The position numbers and the translations under genes are program-made. A stretch of 64,000 nt of DNA, taken from positions 62,001 through 126,000 of the forward strand of contig CAJTCS010000001.1 of the NCBI GenBank assembly GCA_910574995.1, written 5' to 3'. Below the pieces are notes generated by a model. The model was not told where the DNA came from. It saw only the letters and a program-made list of their open reading frames with translations, and ran no database searches. This DNA comes from Oscillospiraceae bacterium. GTDB taxonomy: Bacteria > Bacillota > Clostridia > Oscillospirales > Acutalibacteraceae. Below, piece after piece: positions 1-7,527 of the stretch; the first letter of the stretch is position 1, and every line of letters starts with the position of its first letter.

Positions 1-1
1 T

Positions 2-16
2 TTCCGGGCTTTTTAG
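2..16 (+). CDS. Possible last codons of a truncated upstream gene
   Basis: One frame reads four codons and a TAG stop at the very edge of the window, 75 bases before ribF. In Bacillota ribF often follows truB, so this could be the tail of truB, but four residues cannot identify it. This is inference from gene order only. Confidence 0.2.
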   Translation, partial: FRAF

Positions 17-91
17 GCAGGGCCTGCGAAGGGGCCTTTTGTAGGGGCATAGGCGGGCAGGAAAAGGCCGGAAGGAGGCGGGCAGGAAGAG

Positions 92-1012
92 ATGCAGGTG
101 ATAGACAGGATGGAAGGGGCCGGCGGGGGCGCGCCCTGTTCGTTGGCGCTTGGGACGTTTGACGGGGTGCACCGGGGCCATATGGCCGTGATACGGGCCG
201 GGGTAGAGGGGGCGCGGCAGGGCCTGGAGCCCGGGGCGTTCACCTTTGTCCGCCCTCCCCAAGGCGGCGGGCAGGTGGTTACGGCCCGGGACAAGAGGAA
301 GCTGCTGGAACGGGCGGGCGTCCGCCGCCTGTATTGCATGGACTTTGCCAGCCTGCGGGGCATAGAGGCCCGGCGTTTTGTAGAAGATATATTGTTTGAG
401 AAGTGCGGGGCCAAGCGGCTGTGCTGCGGGGAAGACTACCGCTTTGGCCGGGGCGCGGCCGGGGACGTGGCCTTGCTGCGGCGGCTGTGCGACGCGGCCG
501 GGGTGCAGCTGCGGGTGGCGCCGCCTGTGCTGGAAGGCGGGGAAAAGGTCAGCTCCACCCGGATACGGGAGGCCATAGGGCGGGGGGATATCCTGACGGC
601 CAACCGGCTGCTGGGCAGGCCCTTCAGCTTTTCCTTAGAGGTCATCCACGGCAACCATATCGGCACGGGGCTGGGCACGCCCACCATCAACCAGGCCATG
701 CCGGAGGGCTTTGTGCAGGCCCGCTTCGGGGTATACGCCGCCTGGTGCCGGGTATCCGGGGAGTTTTTCTATGGGGTGACGAACATTGGCGTAAAGCCCA
801 CGGTGGGCTCGGACCGGGTGCTGGCCGAGACCTGGATGCCTGCCTTTTCCGGCGACCTGTACGGCAGGCGCGTGCGGGTGTTTTTGCTGGATTTTATCCG
901 GCCGGAAAAGAAATTTGCCTCGCTGGAGGGGCTGAAGGCCGAGATACGGCGCAACGCGGAACAGGCGGAGGAGATTGCGGCGCGCGCGCGCCTTACGGAT
1001 TTTGGCATTTGA
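92..1012 (+). CDS. ribF: Bifunctional riboflavin kinase / FAD synthetase
   Basis: Makes FMN from riboflavin and then FAD in the cytoplasm. The N-terminal adenylyltransferase half shows the nucleotide-binding motif GTFDGVHRGH (residues 21-30) and SSTRIREAI near residue 155. The C-terminal flavokinase half shows GTPTIN (about residue 194), part of the metal/ATP site. The length of 306 residues is normal for the family. A GGAGG lies about 14 bases before the ATG; the ATG six codons in is an alternative start. Function is confident from the motifs; the start is less sure. Confidence 0.95.
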   Translation: MQVIDRMEGAGGGAPCSLALGTFDGVHRGHMAVIRAGVEGARQGLEPGAFTFVRPPQGGGQVVTARDKRKLLERAGVRRLYCMDFASLRGIEARRFVEDILFEKCGAKRLCCGEDYRFGRGAAGDVALLRRLCDAAGVQLRVAPPVLEGGEKVSSTRIREAIGRGDILTANRLLGRPFSFSLEVIHGNHIGTGLGTPTINQAMPEGFVQARFGVYAAWCRVSGEFFYGVTNIGVKPTVGSDRVLAETWMPAFSGDLYGRRVRVFLLDFIRPEKKFASLEGLKAEIRRNAEQAEEIAARARLTDFGI

Positions 1013-1039
1013 GGGGGGCGGCGCGCGTCCATTTCCCAC

Positions 1040-1068
1040 TTTACAAATGCGGCCGCCTATGCTAAAAT
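1040..1068 (+). promoter_or_regulatory. Sigma-A type promoter for rpsO
   Basis: TTTACA (1040-1045) and TAAAAT (1063-1068) are separated by 17 bases, close to the vegetative consensus, about 140 bases upstream of rpsO. The untranslated leader is therefore long enough for S15 autoregulation, which is known in several bacteria but not shown here. Confidence 0.75.
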
Positions 1069-1206
1069 AGTCCCGATACCCTACCCTCGGACAGTGGAAA
1101 CACCGGCCCTGCCTGTGGGTAACGGCGCAGCCGCGGGGAAGCGGGCGGCGCCGCAGCGGGTGGAATAACAGGGTGCGGCACAGCGCCGCAGGAAAGGTGA
1201 TTTACC

Positions 1207-1470
1207 ATGACAAAAACAGAAAAGACCGAGATCATCCAGAAGTACGCCCGCCACGAAGGCGACACCGGCTCACCCGAGGTGCAGGTTGCCGTGCTGACCA
1301 AGCGCATCAACGACCTGACCGAGCACCTGCGGGAAAACAAGAAGGACCACCATTCCCGCCGGGGCCTGTTGAAGATGGTTGGCCAGCGCCGCAGCCTGCT
1401 CAATTACCTGATTAAGATCGACATCGAGCGGTACCGCGCCATCATCGCCGAGCTGGGCATCCGCAAGTAA
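1207..1470 (+). CDS. rpsO: 30S ribosomal protein S15
   Basis: An 87-residue primary 16S rRNA-binding protein of the small subunit platform. The sequence has the canonical S15 pattern: an N-terminal helix ending in [11 protein letters not shown], then the [15 protein letters not shown] rRNA-binding segment and a C-terminal [13 protein letters not shown] tail. AAAGGTGAT sits just before the ATG. It lies upstream of pnp, the classical rpsO-pnp order. The two genes are separated by about 230 bases holding two inverted repeats. Confidence 0.98.
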   Translation: MTKTEKTEIIQKYARHEGDTGSPEVQVAVLTKRINDLTEHLRENKKDHHSRRGLLKMVGQRRSLLNYLIKIDIERYRAIIAELGIRK

Positions 1471-1503
1471 GGGCCTGTGCGGGCCACAAAAACCGATTCT
1501 GCA

Positions 1504-1540
1504 GTATCCCCTTTGTTATAAATTTTAAGAAAGGGGATAC
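1504..1540 (+). promoter_or_regulatory. Perfect 11-bp hairpin between rpsO and pnp
   Basis: GTATCCCCTTT (1504-1514) pairs perfectly with AAAGGGGATAC (1530-1540) around a 15-base A/T-rich loop. No T-run follows the right arm, so it is not a standard intrinsic terminator. In other bacteria the rpsO-pnp spacer holds an RNase III processing hairpin used in pnp autoregulation; an analogous role is plausible but inferred. Confidence 0.55.
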
Positions 1541-1593
1541 AAGGGCCAGAGGCTGCGGCTGCGGGCTATTTTTCAGCCGCGCGCCCAGCCTTT

Positions 1594-1629
1594 CGCTCTT
1601 TTTTGGCGGAACCTGTTTAATAAAGAGCG
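1594..1629 (+). promoter_or_regulatory. Second inverted repeat in the pnp leader
   Basis: CGCTCTTT (1594-1601) pairs with AAAGAGCG (1622-1629), leaving a 20-base loop. It sits about 75 bases before the pnp start and could form part of a leader structure controlling pnp. No function is shown. Confidence 0.35.
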
Positions 1630-1704
1630 CAGCGTAGCGCCGCGCTGTTTCTTAAGCAGGCCCGCCGTCAGAAATCCCTGCAAAAGGGGAGAAAGGACAA
1701 CGAT

Positions 1705-3897
1705 ATGTTTGAAAATTTCAAGGTTTATGAGACTACCTTTGCCGGCCGGCCGCTGAAAGTGGAGACCGGCAAAATGGGCCAGCTGGCTAACGGCGAATGC
1801 CTGGTGCGGTATGGGGACACGGTGGTGCATGTGGCCGCCACAGCCTCGGCAAAGCCCCGGGACGGCATCGACTTCTTCCCGCTGTCCGTGGACTTTGAGG
1901 AAAAGCTGTATTCCGTGGGCAAGATACCCGGCTCGTTCCTCAAGCGCGAGGGCCGCCCTTCAGACAAGGCCATCCTGGTATGCCGCATGATCGACCGGCC
2001 CATCCGCCCCCTGTTCCCCAAGGACATGCGCAACGACGTTTCCATCGTGTGCACGGTCATGTCCGTTGAGCAGGACAATTCCCCGGAGATCGCCGCCATG
2101 GTGGGCACCTCCATTGCCCTCTCTATCTCCGACATCCCCTGGAACGGCCCGATTTCCGGCGTGTCCGTGGGGCTGGTCGACGGGGAATTCGTCATGAACC
2201 CCACCTCCGAGCAGCGCAAGCGTTCCCAGATGGCCGTTACCGTGGCTTCCACCGAATCGCGCATCGCCATGATCGAAGCGGGCGCCAACGAGGTCTCTGA
2301 CGAGGACATGTACAACGGCATTATGGCCGGCCACGCGGAAAACCAGAAAATCATCGCCTTTATCAAGGGCATCGTGGCCGAGACCGGCAAGGAAAAGTTC
2401 TCTTACCCCAGCAACAAGCCCGAGCCCGAAATGCTGGAGGCCATCCGGGCCTTTGCCCAAGAGGACGTACGCGCGGCCCTGGATACCGACGACAAGACAG
2501 TGCGGGACGCCCGCCTGAAGCCCGTTTATGAGAAAGTGCACCAGCGTTTCGACCCCGAATACCCCGAGCAGGAGGCTAAGATAGACGAGTGCCTGTACCT
2601 GACGCAAAAGATCGTGGTGCGCCGCTGGCTTTTGGACGAGCAGAAGCGCGTGGACGGCCGGGGCATGGACGACATGCGCCCCCTGGCCGCCGAGGTGGCG
2701 CTGCTGCCCCGGGTACACGGCTCTGGCATGTTCACTCGGGGCCAGACCCAGGTGCTTACCGTGGCTACGCTGGGCTCCATCCGGGACAACCAGCTGCTGG
2801 ACGGCATCGACGAGGAGGAGTCTAAGCGGTATATCCACCACTATAACTTCCCCTCCTATTCTGTGGGCGAGACCCGCCCCAGCCGGGGCCCCGGCCGCCG
2901 GGAAGTGGGCCACGGGGCGCTGGCCGAGCGCGCCCTTGTGCCCGTCATCCCCTCTATGGAGGAGTTCCCCTATACCATCCGCCTGGTGTCCGAGGTATTA
3001 AGCTCCAACGGCTCTACCTCCCAGGCGTCCATCTGCGGCTCTACCCTGGCGTTGATGGACGCGGGCGTACCCATCAAGGCCCCGGTGGCGGGCATCTCCT
3101 GCGGGCTTATCACCGAGGGCGACCGGTGGATGACCATGGTGGACATCCAGGGCATCGAGGATTTCTTCGGCGACATGGACTTTAAGGTGGGCGGCACGAA
3201 AAAGGGCATCACCGCCATCCAGATGGACCTGAAGATCTCCGGGCTGCTGCCCGAAATGGTGAAAGAGGCCCTGGAAAAAACCCACAAGGCCCGGAACTAT
3301 ATCCTGGATGAGGTCATCTGCAAGGCCATCCCAGAGGTGAGGCCCGAGCTTTCCCCGTATGCCCCCAAGATGCTTTCCACCCAGATCCCTGTAGAGAAGA
3401 TCCGGGAGGTCATCGGCACCGGCGGCAAGGTCATCCAGAAAATCTGTGCCGAGTGCGAGATTACGATGGACGTGGAGGAAGACGGCCATGTCTTCATCAC
3501 CGGCATTGACATTGAGAAATGCCGCCGCGCCCTGGACATTGTGGACACCATCGTCAACGACCCGGAGCCCGGCAGCTATTATAACGGGCGGGTTACGCGG
3601 CTGATGGACTTTGGCGCCTTTGTAGAGATTGCCCCGGGCAAAGAGGGCCTGGTGCATATCTCCCGGCTGGATATCAAGCGCACCGAGAAAGTTACCGACG
3701 TGGTGAACGTGGGGGATGTGGTGAAGGTCAAGGTGTTGGAGATCGACGACAAGGGCAGGCTGAACCTTTCCCGCCGCGACGCCCTTATCGACCTGGACGG
3801 GGCTGTCCCGGAGAACGATATCTCCGAATCCCGCCCGCCCCGCCGGGACCGGCCCGACCGGGACCGCCGCCCCCGCCGGGATTACGACCGCCGTTGA
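1705..3897 (+). CDS. pnp: Polyribonucleotide nucleotidyltransferase (PNPase)
   Basis: Phosphorolytic 3'-5' exoribonuclease acting in mRNA turnover. The 730 residues contain two RNase PH domains (the second near residues 310-520), a KH domain (IREVIGTGGKVIQKI, about residue 570) and an S1 domain (GRVTRLMDFGAFVE, about residue 630). It ends in a short Arg/Asp/Pro-rich tail. The length is usual. AGAAAGGA precedes the ATG. It follows rpsO, matching the conserved order. Confidence 0.97.
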   Translation: MFENFKVYETTFAGRPLKVETGKMGQLANGECLVRYGDTVVHVAATASAKPRDGIDFFPLSVDFEEKLYSVGKIPGSFLKREGRPSDKAILVCRMIDRPIRPLFPKDMRNDVSIVCTVMSVEQDNSPEIAAMVGTSIALSISDIPWNGPISGVSVGLVDGEFVMNPTSEQRKRSQMAVTVASTESRIAMIEAGANEVSDEDMYNGIMAGHAENQKIIAFIKGIVAETGKEKFSYPSNKPEPEMLEAIRAFAQEDVRAALDTDDKTVRDARLKPVYEKVHQRFDPEYPEQEAKIDECLYLTQKIVVRRWLLDEQKRVDGRGMDDMRPLAAEVALLPRVHGSGMFTRGQTQVLTVATLGSIRDNQLLDGIDEEESKRYIHHYNFPSYSVGETRPSRGPGRREVGHGALAERALVPVIPSMEEFPYTIRLVSEVLSSNGSTSQASICGSTLALMDAGVPIKAPVAGISCGLITEGDRWMTMVDIQGIEDFFGDMDFKVGGTKKGITAIQMDLKISGLLPEMVKEALEKTHKARNYILDEVICKAIPEVRPELSPYAPKMLSTQIPVEKIREVIGTGGKVIQKICAECEITMDVEEDGHVFITGIDIEKCRRALDIVDTIVNDPEPGSYYNGRVTRLMDFGAFVEIAPGKEGLVHISRLDIKRTEKVTDVVNVGDVVKVKVLEIDDKGRLNLSRRDALIDLDGAVPENDISESRPPRRDRPDRDRRPRRDYDRR

Positions 3898-3991
3898 CCG
3901 GGGGGAAGCTATAAGGGAGACCCAACCGCCCCTTTGGGGGGCCTGGGGCAGAAACCTACGGACGGCCGGGAAAGGCCAGGGAGGGCTGCAT

Positions 3992-4639
3992 ATGAGTTGG
4001 ATCGACAAGCTGGAAAGGAAATGGGGGCGGTACTATATCCCCCACCTGATGTACTATGTCACGGGCGTTATGCTGGCGGTGTTCGCGGCCGACCTGCTGC
4101 TGGGGGGCCGGGTGTCGCCCATGATCTTCTTTTATCGCGACCTGATCGTCCAGGGGCAGGTGTGGCGGCTGCTGACCTTCCTCTTCATGCCGCCGGGCAC
4201 CTCGCCCGTTTGGATCTTGTTCAGCCTGTATTTCTACTGTATCATCGGCAATGCCCTGGAAAGCGCCTGGGGCGGCTTCCGCTTCAACCTGTTCTACCTG
4301 TGCGGCGTCCTGGGGGCCATCCTTTCCGGGCTGATTACGGGCAGGACCAGCAGCGAGTTTCTGAACCTGTCCTTGTTCCTGGCCTTTGCCGCCGTTTACC
4401 CCGACCACCAGGTGCTGCTGTTCTTCTTCCTGCCTATCAAGGTGAAGTGGCTGGCGGCCCTGGACCTGGCCTACATCCTTTACAGCTTCATCCTGGGGAA
4501 CTGGACCATGCGGTCCTGCATCCTGTTTTCCCTTTTAAACGTCCTCCTGTTCTTTGGCGGGGATGCTTTCCGGAACCTGCGCCGGCAGGCGGGGTATTGG
4601 AAGACCCGGCGGCAGTTCCGCCGGAACAACCGCTTCTAA
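3992..4639 (+). CDS. Rhomboid-fold integral membrane protein, probably inactive
   Basis: A 215-residue polytopic protein with about six hydrophobic segments. The N-terminal half resembles bacterial rhomboid proteins: an entry segment ending in WRLLTFLFMP, then a glycine-rich helix with GNALESAWGGFRFN. The serine protease motif GxSG expected in helix 4 is not present, and no His in the last helix matches the catalytic dyad. It may thus be a non-catalytic rhomboid or Derlin-like protein. It sits alone between pnp and a terminator, 94 bases after pnp, and could be co-transcribed with it. Assignment to the fold is moderate; the substrate is unknown. Confidence 0.7.
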   Translation: MSWIDKLERKWGRYYIPHLMYYVTGVMLAVFAADLLLGGRVSPMIFFYRDLIVQGQVWRLLTFLFMPPGTSPVWILFSLYFYCIIGNALESAWGGFRFNLFYLCGVLGAILSGLITGRTSSEFLNLSLFLAFAAVYPDHQVLLFFFLPIKVKWLAALDLAYILYSFILGNWTMRSCILFSLLNVLLFFGGDAFRNLRRQAGYWKTRRQFRRNNRF

Positions 4640-4670
4640 GGGGGCTTGGCCCCTGTGTTTGCGTAAAACG

Positions 4671-4706
4671 AAGCCTTCCCCGGCCTGTGCCGGGGAAGGC
4701 TTTTGC
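4671..4706. terminator. Intrinsic terminator after pnp-rhomboid, likely bidirectional
   Basis: A 14-bp perfect stem (4671-4684 with 4689-4702, four-base loop) is followed by TTTT on the plus strand, and by CGTTTT on the minus strand. It lies between convergent genes, so it can end both transcripts. Confidence 0.85.
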
Positions 4707-4737
4707 GTTGCGTTATTTCAGGTATTATGCAGCCGGT

Positions 4738-5166
4738 TTATATGATGCCGCAAGCCTCGCACTCGGTCAGCTCGCCCACAATAGGCACCGGGTCGATGCC
4801 CTGGCGGGTGTAATAATCAGACACAGCCGCCTTGATGGCCTGTTCGGCCAGTACAGAGCAGTGCACCTTTACCGGCGGCAGGCCGTCCAGGGCTTCCATT
4901 ACGGCCTTGTTGGTCAGCTTCAGGGCGTCGTCAATGCTTTTTCCCTTAATAAGCTCGGTGGCCATGCTGCTGGTGGCAATGGCCGCGCCGCAGCCGAAGG
5001 TCATAAAGGAGACGTCGGTGATAACGTTGTTTTCCACCTTAATGTACATCCGCATGATGTCGCCGCACTTGGGGTTGCCCACCTCGCCTACGCCGCTGTA
5101 GTCCTGCATCTCCCCCACATTCCGCGGGTTAGAGAAATGGTCCATTACCTTTGCGCTGTATGCCAT
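4738..5166 (-). CDS. nifU: NifU/IscU-type iron-sulfur cluster scaffold
   Basis: A 142-residue U-type scaffold on which Fe-S clusters are assembled with sulfur from the cysteine desulfurase encoded upstream. The three ligand cysteines are in NPKCGD, FGCGAA and VHCSVLAE, and the protein begins with the family signature MDHFSNPRNVG. A further C-terminal CEACGII is typical of the clostridial NifU-like group. The start was placed at the ATG preceded by AAAGGATGAG rather than at an in-frame codon 14 residues earlier. It is the last gene of a four-gene minus-strand operon. Confidence 0.92.
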   Translation of the reverse strand: MAYSAKVMDHFSNPRNVGEMQDYSGVGEVGNPKCGDIMRMYIKVENNVITDVSFMTFGCGAAIATSSMATELIKGKSIDDALKLTNKAVMEALDGLPPVKVHCSVLAEQAIKAAVSDYYTRQGIDPVPIVGELTECEACGII

Positions 5167-5173
5167 ATAATGC

Positions 5174-5356
5174 TCATCCTTTCCGTATCCGATGGATTTT
5201 TTCCGCAAGCTCCCTCTCTTTTTTAAATTCCCTGCGCCCCTGGAAAAACAGGTTCAGCGCAAAAGCCGGTATGCACAGCAGCAGGGAACGCTTTACCACC
5301 CGCCCCGCCCTTTGCAGGCGGTTGGGCCGCGGAGGGGCTGTCTCAGGGGTCGCCAT
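5174..5356 (-). CDS. Small single-span membrane protein in the nifS-nifU operon
   Basis: A 60-residue basic protein with one predicted transmembrane stretch (about residues 22-40, RSLLLCIPAFALNLFFQG) and a charged C-terminus. It overlaps the preceding gene by 14 bases and ends 7 bases before nifU, so translational coupling is likely. AAAGGACGGG lies before the ATG. I do not recognise a family. The tight packing between nifS and nifU supports it being real, but the function is unknown. Confidence 0.55.
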   Translation of the reverse strand: MATPETAPPRPNRLQRAGRVVKRSLLLCIPAFALNLFFQGRREFKKERELAEKIHRIRKG

Positions 5357-5687
5357 AAAAGCCCGTCCTTTCTACATAACTGGTATCCAATTTCCTAAGG
5401 CGCTTTTGTTTGACCAGGACAATGGTCTTGTCCTCCTGCACAAGCCCGCCCTCCCGCAGGGCCATGCGGGCCGCCCGCGCCCTGCTCCTGGCCCGGGCGG
5501 GCAGTAACACCAAAAGGGCCACCAGCGCCGGGGCGCTTATGATGGGGATCAGCAGCAGGAACCGCAGCCCTGGGGACATTCCCCCTGCCATGGCCACGAA
5601 TACAAGGCCGATGGCGGAAGAAGCCAAAGTAGACAAAAGCGCCAACACCCGCAAAAGCGCCCGGGCGCGTTTCGGGTCCATACGCAT
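5343..5687 (-). CDS. Two-span membrane protein of unknown function
   Basis: A 114-residue protein with two hydrophobic segments (about residues 13-35 and 43-63), followed by a basic Arg/Ala-rich cytoplasmic tail. AAGGAGGT lies ideally before the ATG. It starts 12 bases after nifS ends and overlaps the next gene, so it is part of the nifS operon. No known family was recognised. A link to Fe-S assembly is suggested only by position. Confidence 0.65.
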   Translation of the reverse strand: MRMDPKRARALLRVLALLSTLASSAIGLVFVAMAGGMSPGLRFLLLIPIISAPALVALLVLLPARARSRARAARMALREGGLVQEDKTIVLVKQKRLRKLDTSYVERTGFYGDP

Positions 5688-5699
5688 CGTTATACCTCC

Positions 5700-6902
5700 T
5701 TACATATACTGGTCGTAGTTCACCTCGCCTTTCTGGATGGCGTCCCACAGGGGGGACATGGCCCGCAGGCGCTCTATGATGGGGGGGATGACCTCTAAAA
5801 GGTAGTCGATATCCTCCATGGTGTTGTAATCGCCAAAACTCAGGCGCAGGCTGCCATGGGCTACCCCGTGGGGCAGGCCGATAGCCAGCAGCACATGGCT
5901 GGGGTCTAAAGAGCCGCTGGTACAGGCCGAGCCAGAGGAAGCCGCCACGCCTTTTGCGTCCAGCAGCAGCAGCAGGGATTCCCCCTCTACCCCCTGGAAG
6001 CAGAAGTGCACGTTGCCGGGCAGGCGGCGGTCCCGGTCGCCGTTTAAGCGGCTGCGCGGGATTTTCAAAAGCCCGTCGATCAGCTTGTCCCGCATGGGGG
6101 CCAGCCGGGCAACGCGCTGGTCTATGGTGGAGCAGGCTTCCTTCATAGCCGCGGCCAGGCCCATAATCTGGGCCAGGTTCTCGGTGCCGGCCCGCTTACC
6201 GCGCTCTTGCGCGCCGCCGTCCAATAGGTTCTGGATGCGCGCCCCTTTGCGGACGTACAGGGCGCCCACGCCTTTGGGCGCGTGAAGCTTGTGCCCGCTC
6301 AGCGACAGCATATCTATATTTTGCTCTTTTACGTGGATGTGCACATGGCCGATAGCCTGTACCGCGTCGGTGTGGAACAGCACCCCGTGCTTTTTGCAAA
6401 CGGCCCCGATCTCCGGTATGGGCTGGATGGTGCCGATTTCATTGTTGGCGTACATAATAGTGACCAGCGCCGTTTCTTCCGTAATGGCGGCCTCCACCTC
6501 TTCTGGGCGGACGACGCCGTTTTCATGCACCGGCAGGTACGTGACGGTAAAGCCCTCTTTCTCCAGGGCCTGGCAGGTGTGCAGCACCGCGTGGTGCTCG
6601 AAGGCGGAGGTGACGATGTGGGCCTTGCCCGCTTTGGCCCGCTGGGCCCGGGCCGCGCCCTTGATGGCCCAGTTGTCGCTTTCGCTGCCACAGCTTGTGA
6701 AGAAGATCTCGTCGGGGCTTGCGCCCAGGCACTGGGCCACGTCGGCCCGGGCCTCCTCCAGCTTCTCTTTGGCCTTTTGGCCCAGGGCGTACAGGCTGGA
6801 AGGGTTTCCGTACCATTCTTTATAGCAGGGGAGCATGGCCTCCAGCACCTGCGGGGAAACCGCCGTGGTGGCGGCGTTGTCTGCATAGACGGTTCTGCCC
6901 AT
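5700..6902 (-). CDS. nifS: Cysteine desulfurase (NifS/IscS class)
   Basis: PLP enzyme that removes sulfur from cysteine and passes it to the NifU scaffold. The 400 residues show the aminotransferase class V pattern: [12 protein letters not shown] at the N-terminus, [10 protein letters not shown], the PLP lysine in [12 protein letters not shown] (about residue 205), and the mobile-loop catalytic cysteine in SSGSACTSG (about residue 325). The short loop and position fit the NifS/IscS group. It heads the operon nifS, two small membrane proteins, nifU, and has its own strong promoter upstream. Confidence 0.95.
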   Translation of the reverse strand: MGRTVYADNAATTAVSPQVLEAMLPCYKEWYGNPSSLYALGQKAKEKLEEARADVAQCLGASPDEIFFTSCGSESDNWAIKGAARAQRAKAGKAHIVTSAFEHHAVLHTCQALEKEGFTVTYLPVHENGVVRPEEVEAAITEETALVTIMYANNEIGTIQPIPEIGAVCKKHGVLFHTDAVQAIGHVHIHVKEQNIDMLSLSGHKLHAPKGVGALYVRKGARIQNLLDGGAQERGKRAGTENLAQIMGLAAAMKEACSTIDQRVARLAPMRDKLIDGLLKIPRSRLNGDRDRRLPGNVHFCFQGVEGESLLLLLDAKGVAASSGSACTSGSLDPSHVLLAIGLPHGVAHGSLRLSFGDYNTMEDIDYLLEVIPPIIERLRAMSPLWDAIQKGEVNYDQYM

Positions 6903-6977
6903 TGCATATCAAATCCTTTCTCGAAAAATACAGGCGGGGCATGGGGCCTGTTTTACGTAGTGTGCCCGCCAAAATTA

Positions 6978-7006
6978 AATATACACCATTTTAGTATACA
7001 TTTCAA
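6978..7006 (-). promoter_or_regulatory. Sigma-A promoter of the nifS operon
   Basis: On the minus strand TTGAAA (7006-7001) and TATATT (6983-6978) are 17 bases apart, about 75 bases upstream of nifS. No obvious IscR-type palindrome was seen around it. Confidence 0.75.
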
Positions 7007-7044
7007 TACCCCAGCGCCACTTCTTCTTGTTTTTTTTACAGGAT

Positions 7045-7086
7045 GCGCCGCCCAGGGCGGGTTCCCATGCCGGAACCGGGCGGCGC
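7045..7086. repeat. Stacked inverted repeat in the nifS-rnj intergenic region
   Basis: GCGCCGCCC (7045-7053) pairs with GGGCGGCGC (7078-7086), and inside it GGTTCC (7060-7065) pairs with GGAACC (7072-7077). No T-run follows on either strand, so it is not a typical terminator. The rest of the 625-base divergent spacer holds the two promoters and the rnj leader. Confidence 0.4.
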
Positions 7087-7190
7087 CGGCATAATCTGCG
7101 GGCGGACTGCCAACACTGAGAAGGGGCGGCATATGGGCGAAAGCCAGCGCGCAAGGGGATATACGGGGGAAAATACGGGATTGGCTTCCC

Positions 7191-7220
7191 TTGACAGATG
7201 GGGAGGAAATGGGGTACAAT
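7191..7220 (+). promoter_or_regulatory. Sigma-A promoter for rnj
   Basis: TTGACA (7191-7196) and TACAAT (7215-7220) with an 18-base spacer. Transcription would begin near 7227, leaving a leader of about 300 bases before the rnj start codon. Confidence 0.8.
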
Positions 7221-7226
7221 AAGGAA

Positions 7227-7527
7227 TCATCGTAGATACCGGCTTCACTGCGGCTGCGGCCGCATCGATATATGCACGCCCCCCGTTATGGGGAAGCGGG
7301 CGGGGGCAGCGGCCCTTGCGCGTCTCCCCACAGCCAACCGATACCCGTTATCTGGAAGCCCGCCGCCAGGCGAGGCCAGTTTCTTTGTTGCCATTTTCCA
7401 GAAGGTAGGGGCGTGTGCCCGCGCTGCCAAAGGAGGTTTGCCGGGGGCTGCCCGGCTTGCAACGGAACGCATATAAAAAACACCCGGCAAGGCATGCCGG
7501 AAATCTAGGAAAACAGGAGGAAGAGAA
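7227..7527 (+). other. Long untranslated leader of rnj, no family recognised
   Basis: About 300 bases between the promoter and the GTG start hold no credible gene. Small hairpins are visible, for example CCGGCA/TGCCGG just before the ribosome site (7485-7501). It does not match a riboswitch, 6S, SRP or RNase P signature that I can recognise. It may be an autoregulated leader of the ribonuclease gene. Confidence 0.4.

Noticed and set aside
2998-4008. 336-codon open frame antisense to pnp
   Set aside because: Shadow of pnp; composition not protein-like and no start signal.
7227-7527. Leader of rnj as 6S, SRP, RNase P RNA or a known riboswitch
   Set aside because: None of the conserved motifs of those RNAs could be seen.
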